The position numbers and the translations under genes are program-made. From contig JAYKAV010000300.1 of NCBI GenBank assembly GCA_035582835.1, positions 1 to 64,000 of the forward strand: 64,000 nucleotides of DNA. The letters are read 5' to 3'. Source of the DNA: Phoebastria nigripes. Its lineage: Eukaryota > Chordata > Aves > Procellariiformes > Diomedeidae. Shown in pieces: positions 51,718 to 64,000 of this stretch. The first letter of the stretch is position 1, and the number at the start of each line of letters is the position of its first letter. The notes under the pieces were generated by a model. That model was given only the letters and a program-made list of their open reading frames with translations. It did not search any database and was not told where the DNA came from.

Positions 51718-53189
51718 CTGGGGCAGGGGCACTTGACTCATGTCTTGTCAAACATGGTAGGAGACAGCTCCTACCTGCAGCTTTAGAGATCAGAGGAGAA
51801 GGAACGTGACCCAGCACTGAAATAACACCTACGTTGGGCCCCTGAGATTAGCCAGAGCTGAGCCAGGCTGACCTTTTCCACAATTTGCTGGGCTGTCACA
51901 GCAGAAATTCAGTTGGCGATTGGCTTTGAAACACCACGAGATGAGACAGAGGACCATGCAGAGGAGATCCAGGCAGGTTACCAGCTCCCCCTTCCCAGTT
52001 CACCTTTGCACAGCAAACTCAACAGCATGATCTGTGAGTTATCTTGGCATCCTTGCTCAGCAGCCACATTTGTCCAGACCCTCTGACCATGCACTAAATG
52101 ATCTCAGCTGAGACCTTGCTGCAACGATCGGCTCTTCCTGCAACTGGAAGGGCTTTCACAGGTGTCTCACCCTCAGTGAGAAACCTGAGCTGCTCTGGGT
52201 ACCTCCATAATTACCTGTTACCCTCTGTCAGCTGCAGTTGCTTCCACCAAGGCCAGGGGAGCCAGTGGTCACCTGTTGGAGATGTCTCAGCCAGAGGTGC
52301 CCACTCCCCCACAGCTGGTCACCCCAAGCATCCCCAGCTGGCTCTTAGCCTGCCCATTCCCACAGGTGACATCAGCTCAAAGACTAGGGCTATTTTATCC
52401 ATCCTGCTCTGAGCCAGTCATCAAACAACCGTCCCCCGCCTGGCAATAAAGCACCAGAGAGGAGTCAATTTTTCTTGCTAGTTCTAGTTCTAGTTCAGTA
52501 AATAATGTGACCTCCTGCTGATCTCCTGTAGAGACAAGTGGGCAAGGTTGGAAAAAGCAGGATCGATTCCACCCTAATGTCAGTGGCCAGAAAGGATTGA
52601 GGATGGCTCATTTCAAATCCCAGCTCGATGCTGAAGACTCCTTCACCAACACTCCTGACCAAGGCCAAGCCAGCACATCAAAGTCCTTTCACCAGCTCAC
52701 TCATGCCCATTTACAACAGACACCCTAGGAAGTGACTCAGCCACCAGCACGTCACACTGGCTCTGCTCCTGTCCACGCTGGTTGTTGAAATCAGCCACAA
52801 AGCTCAATTCTGATAACTCTAGGATTTACAAAAAACCTCCTCCAGCAGATGGGACTTCACACCCACCCAGCTGAGCATGGAAGGCTCTGTTGCAGGCAAG
52901 GGCTGCCAGAAACAGCTTCCCTGCTCACCCTATACTCCTTCCACTCACCGTGATGGGAGATGGCAGCACATGCTCTCTCCTGGTCCTACATCCCTTTCAG
53001 TACAAACCCTCTCAGCAGGTCTGGGAATACAGCAGTTTCAAAGGAAACTGGTGAAGGGAAGGACTTCGTTTACAACTGGAAGTGATTTCTGGATGACGGA
53101 CTCCTTCAACAGAGGAGAAAAAAGCATGAAGCATTAAGACAGGATAAATCTTAACTCACAGCATTAGCCCCACTCCAGTGAAGCCCCAG

Positions 53190-53260
53190 TGACTCAGTGG
53201 CTCTTAGTAATGGTGGTCCAACAGACCACACAGGCTGAAGATGGAGCTGGGGGTATAAAA
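53190..53260 (+). promoter_or_regulatory. Possible TATA promoter with AP-1 motif
   Basis: TATAAAA (53254-53260) in a G-rich setting (GGGGGTATAAAAGTGGG) lies 58 bases downstream of a perfect AP-1 motif, TGACTCA (53190-53196). It could drive a plus-strand transcript starting near 53285. No convincing coding frame lies downstream, so any product would be non-coding. Confidence 0.25.
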
Positions 53261-54384
53261 GTGGGCTGACATCTGGTAGCTCACAGTGCTAGGCAATGAC
53301 TAGCCCTGCCCAGGGCTAGGAAGATCAAGGAACATTTCCAATGGTCTTGAAGTTGTAAAGCTTTCATTGCCTGCTCCTCGCTCACATACTGCATGTCCAT
53401 CTGCTCAAGGAGCTCTGACCCTTGGTACCCATAGTCTCTCCACTCCCCTGGGGCAAAGGCTTTCCCTGTCCAGCTGAAACCTCCACCTACCTCCCCACAG
53501 CAGAGGGGAGCAGAGCCCGGCACTGCCGTGCCTGCTACTGCTCTAACCCCTGCTGTCTAGAAGAGCTTGGCCAGCCCTGCCTGCACATCTCCATGAGAAC
53601 TAGAACAGATTAGTTGTAATACTGGCTTTTAGGGGAAAACCAAGGCTCAAAGAGCCTGGGAGAACAGCTGCTAGGCCACCAGCATGCCGGATGCAGAACT
53701 GAAGGTTACAGAGCAGGAGGGAAGCAGACAGTTCCCACCTCCTGTAGGGGAGCAGCTCCCCCAGCAGTCGCTGCTGTGCACAGGGTGCAGGGAACCACGG
53801 GTGGTCACAGGAACTGGGATTTTGTGCAATGTAAAAGCTTGGGAGCCCTTTCCTGACAGCACCCGCAGTCCTGTTGTGCAGGTCTGTCATGACATCTGGT
53901 GGCCAGAGGCACCCCTGCATCACCTGCCACCAGCCTGCCCCATTTCTTCTTAAACCTAGATGAATGATCTCGTTTCCATGACCTCGGGTGAGAGCAGGAA
54001 CAAAGCAAGGGAATGTGGTCAGGACACTCCGGCTAGGACACACTGAGCATCTCCGAGCATCCCCGTGGTCTCAGCAGCAGCTCACAGTTCTCTGTCCTGT
54101 GCTGTAACCTGCCATGGAGCTTTGTGGCCCTACCCCACTTCTGTTTGGAGCAGAGCGCAGCCTGGGAGGAGCGAGAATTGTGGAGCTGCAACAGGGACAC
54201 ATGGAGAAGAAATTCATTACAAAAGCCTACCAGACCTTTCTGATGTATGAGGGCTGGGCCAGGGTTTCATTATTGCAATCATATTTACACTCCAAGCTAG
54301 CTCCCACCCTGCTGAAGACCCAAACCTCCATGTCCAAAGAGGTGCTGGTTACCACTGCTGGGAGCCAGGCTTCACACCTATATG

Positions 54385-54390
54385 TTTATT
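54385..54390 (-). terminator. HECTD3: Poly-A signal of HECTD3 copy B
   Basis: AATAAA on the minus strand (TATATAATAAACATATAGG) lies 91 bases after the copy B stop codon. It defines a short 3' untranslated region, similar in design to copy A. Confidence 0.8.
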
Positions 54391-54480
54391 ATATATACAC
54401 ATCCTGGGGGGACAAGGGAGCTCTTCCCACTGCACGGTTTTCTCAAACGATTGTCCATGCTGCTTGGTCAGGCTGCAACA

Positions 54481-63735
<9,255 letters not shown>

Positions 63736-64000
63736 CTGAAACAACCCAGAGAAGGGGGGAGTGAGAAAATCCCAGGGGAAAGAAGGAGCTGGTGGTCAAG
63801 GAGTAGCTGGAAGGGTTTAAAGCCCCACCGCACTCCATCCTCCATCACCTCCATCCGCCACCCTTTCCTTTCCAACCATCTCTACTTCTTCCAGCCCACA
63901 CCCGGCTAGGCAGGTGACAAGCATGGTGACCGAACCAAACCCAGTTAACTCCACATCTGGCATCGCTATTGCCTCACTTCCGTGGAAGAAGTGGCCAAGC
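63736..64000 (-). other. HECTD3: HECTD3 copy B intron 2, right edge of window
   Basis: Intron DNA upstream of the TTTCAG acceptor of exon 3. No match to the expected exon 2 (starting EQL, ending VDYKP) was seen, so exons 1 and 2 lie beyond the window. Confidence 0.7.

Larger units (their letters stand above)
50131..54384. other. Intergenic stretch between HECTD3 copies
   Basis: About 4.2 kb of moderately GC-rich DNA holds no recognised gene. Possible exceptions, listed separately, are a minus-strand terminal exon with a poly-A signal (51298-51717) and a plus-strand TATA box (53254-53260). A TAGTTC hexamer repeat of three units lies at 52479-52496. No third HECTD3 copy or fragment was seen. 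Confidence 0.6.

Noticed and set aside
53281..53523. 80-codon minus-strand frame with a plausible middle segment (GEWRDYGYQGSELLEQMDMQ)
   Set aside because: Its composition looks coding-like for about 45 residues, but no family is recognised and no in-phase exon partner was found.
53600..54043. 147-codon minus-strand open frame downstream of copy B
   Set aside because: It has no landmarks of HECTD3 or any other family, and no paired splice sites. It is likely chance.

Overview
The window is vertebrate nuclear DNA, most likely from a bird and probably a passerine. Three things point that way: split genes with GT-AG introns, neighbouring EIF2B3 and HECTD3 genes on one strand (the vertebrate gene order), and an LTR at the left edge that resembles avian endogenous retrovirus LTRs. 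The bird assignment is inference. All recognised genes are on the minus strand, so transcription runs from right to left. A sharp base-composition boundary lies near 40 kb. Positions 1-40 kb are AT-rich intron DNA with many long poly-A/poly-T runs. Positions 40-64 kb are gene-dense and GC-rich.

Layout: 1-777 is the 3' end of an endogenous retrovirus, with part of the internal region followed by an LTR. From about 40.74 kb leftwards lies EIF2B3, which encodes the gamma subunit of translation factor eIF2B. It has a non-coding first exon and four coding exons here (40303-40450, 37426-37565, 19003-19162, 13109-13220), giving about the first 186 residues. The remaining exons were not found and probably lie left of the window. 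A possible 25-codon cassette exon sits in its 18 kb intron (23369-23443).

The main result is that EIF2B3 is followed by two HECTD3-type HECT E3 ubiquitin ligase genes in the same orientation. Copy A (41323-49893) is complete, with 21 coding exons whose lengths add up to an uninterrupted 844-residue frame that includes the catalytic cysteine. Copy B (54481-63735 and beyond) is cut by the right edge but shows coding exons 3-21. Eighteen of the 19 shared exons have identical lengths, so this is a DNA-level tandem duplication, not a retrocopy. Copy B looks like the conserved vertebrate HECTD3. Copy A is more divergent, mostly in the N-terminal and DOC-like half, while the HECT half stays conserved. 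This pattern suggests a second ligase with altered substrate recognition.

Between the two ligases, 50.1-54.4 kb holds no recognised gene. It contains a possible minus-strand terminal exon with a poly-A signal (51.3-51.7 kb) and an isolated TATA box with an AP-1 motif on the plus strand (53.19-53.26 kb). Exon boundaries were read by hand from splice signals and frame continuity. No alignment or expression data were available.
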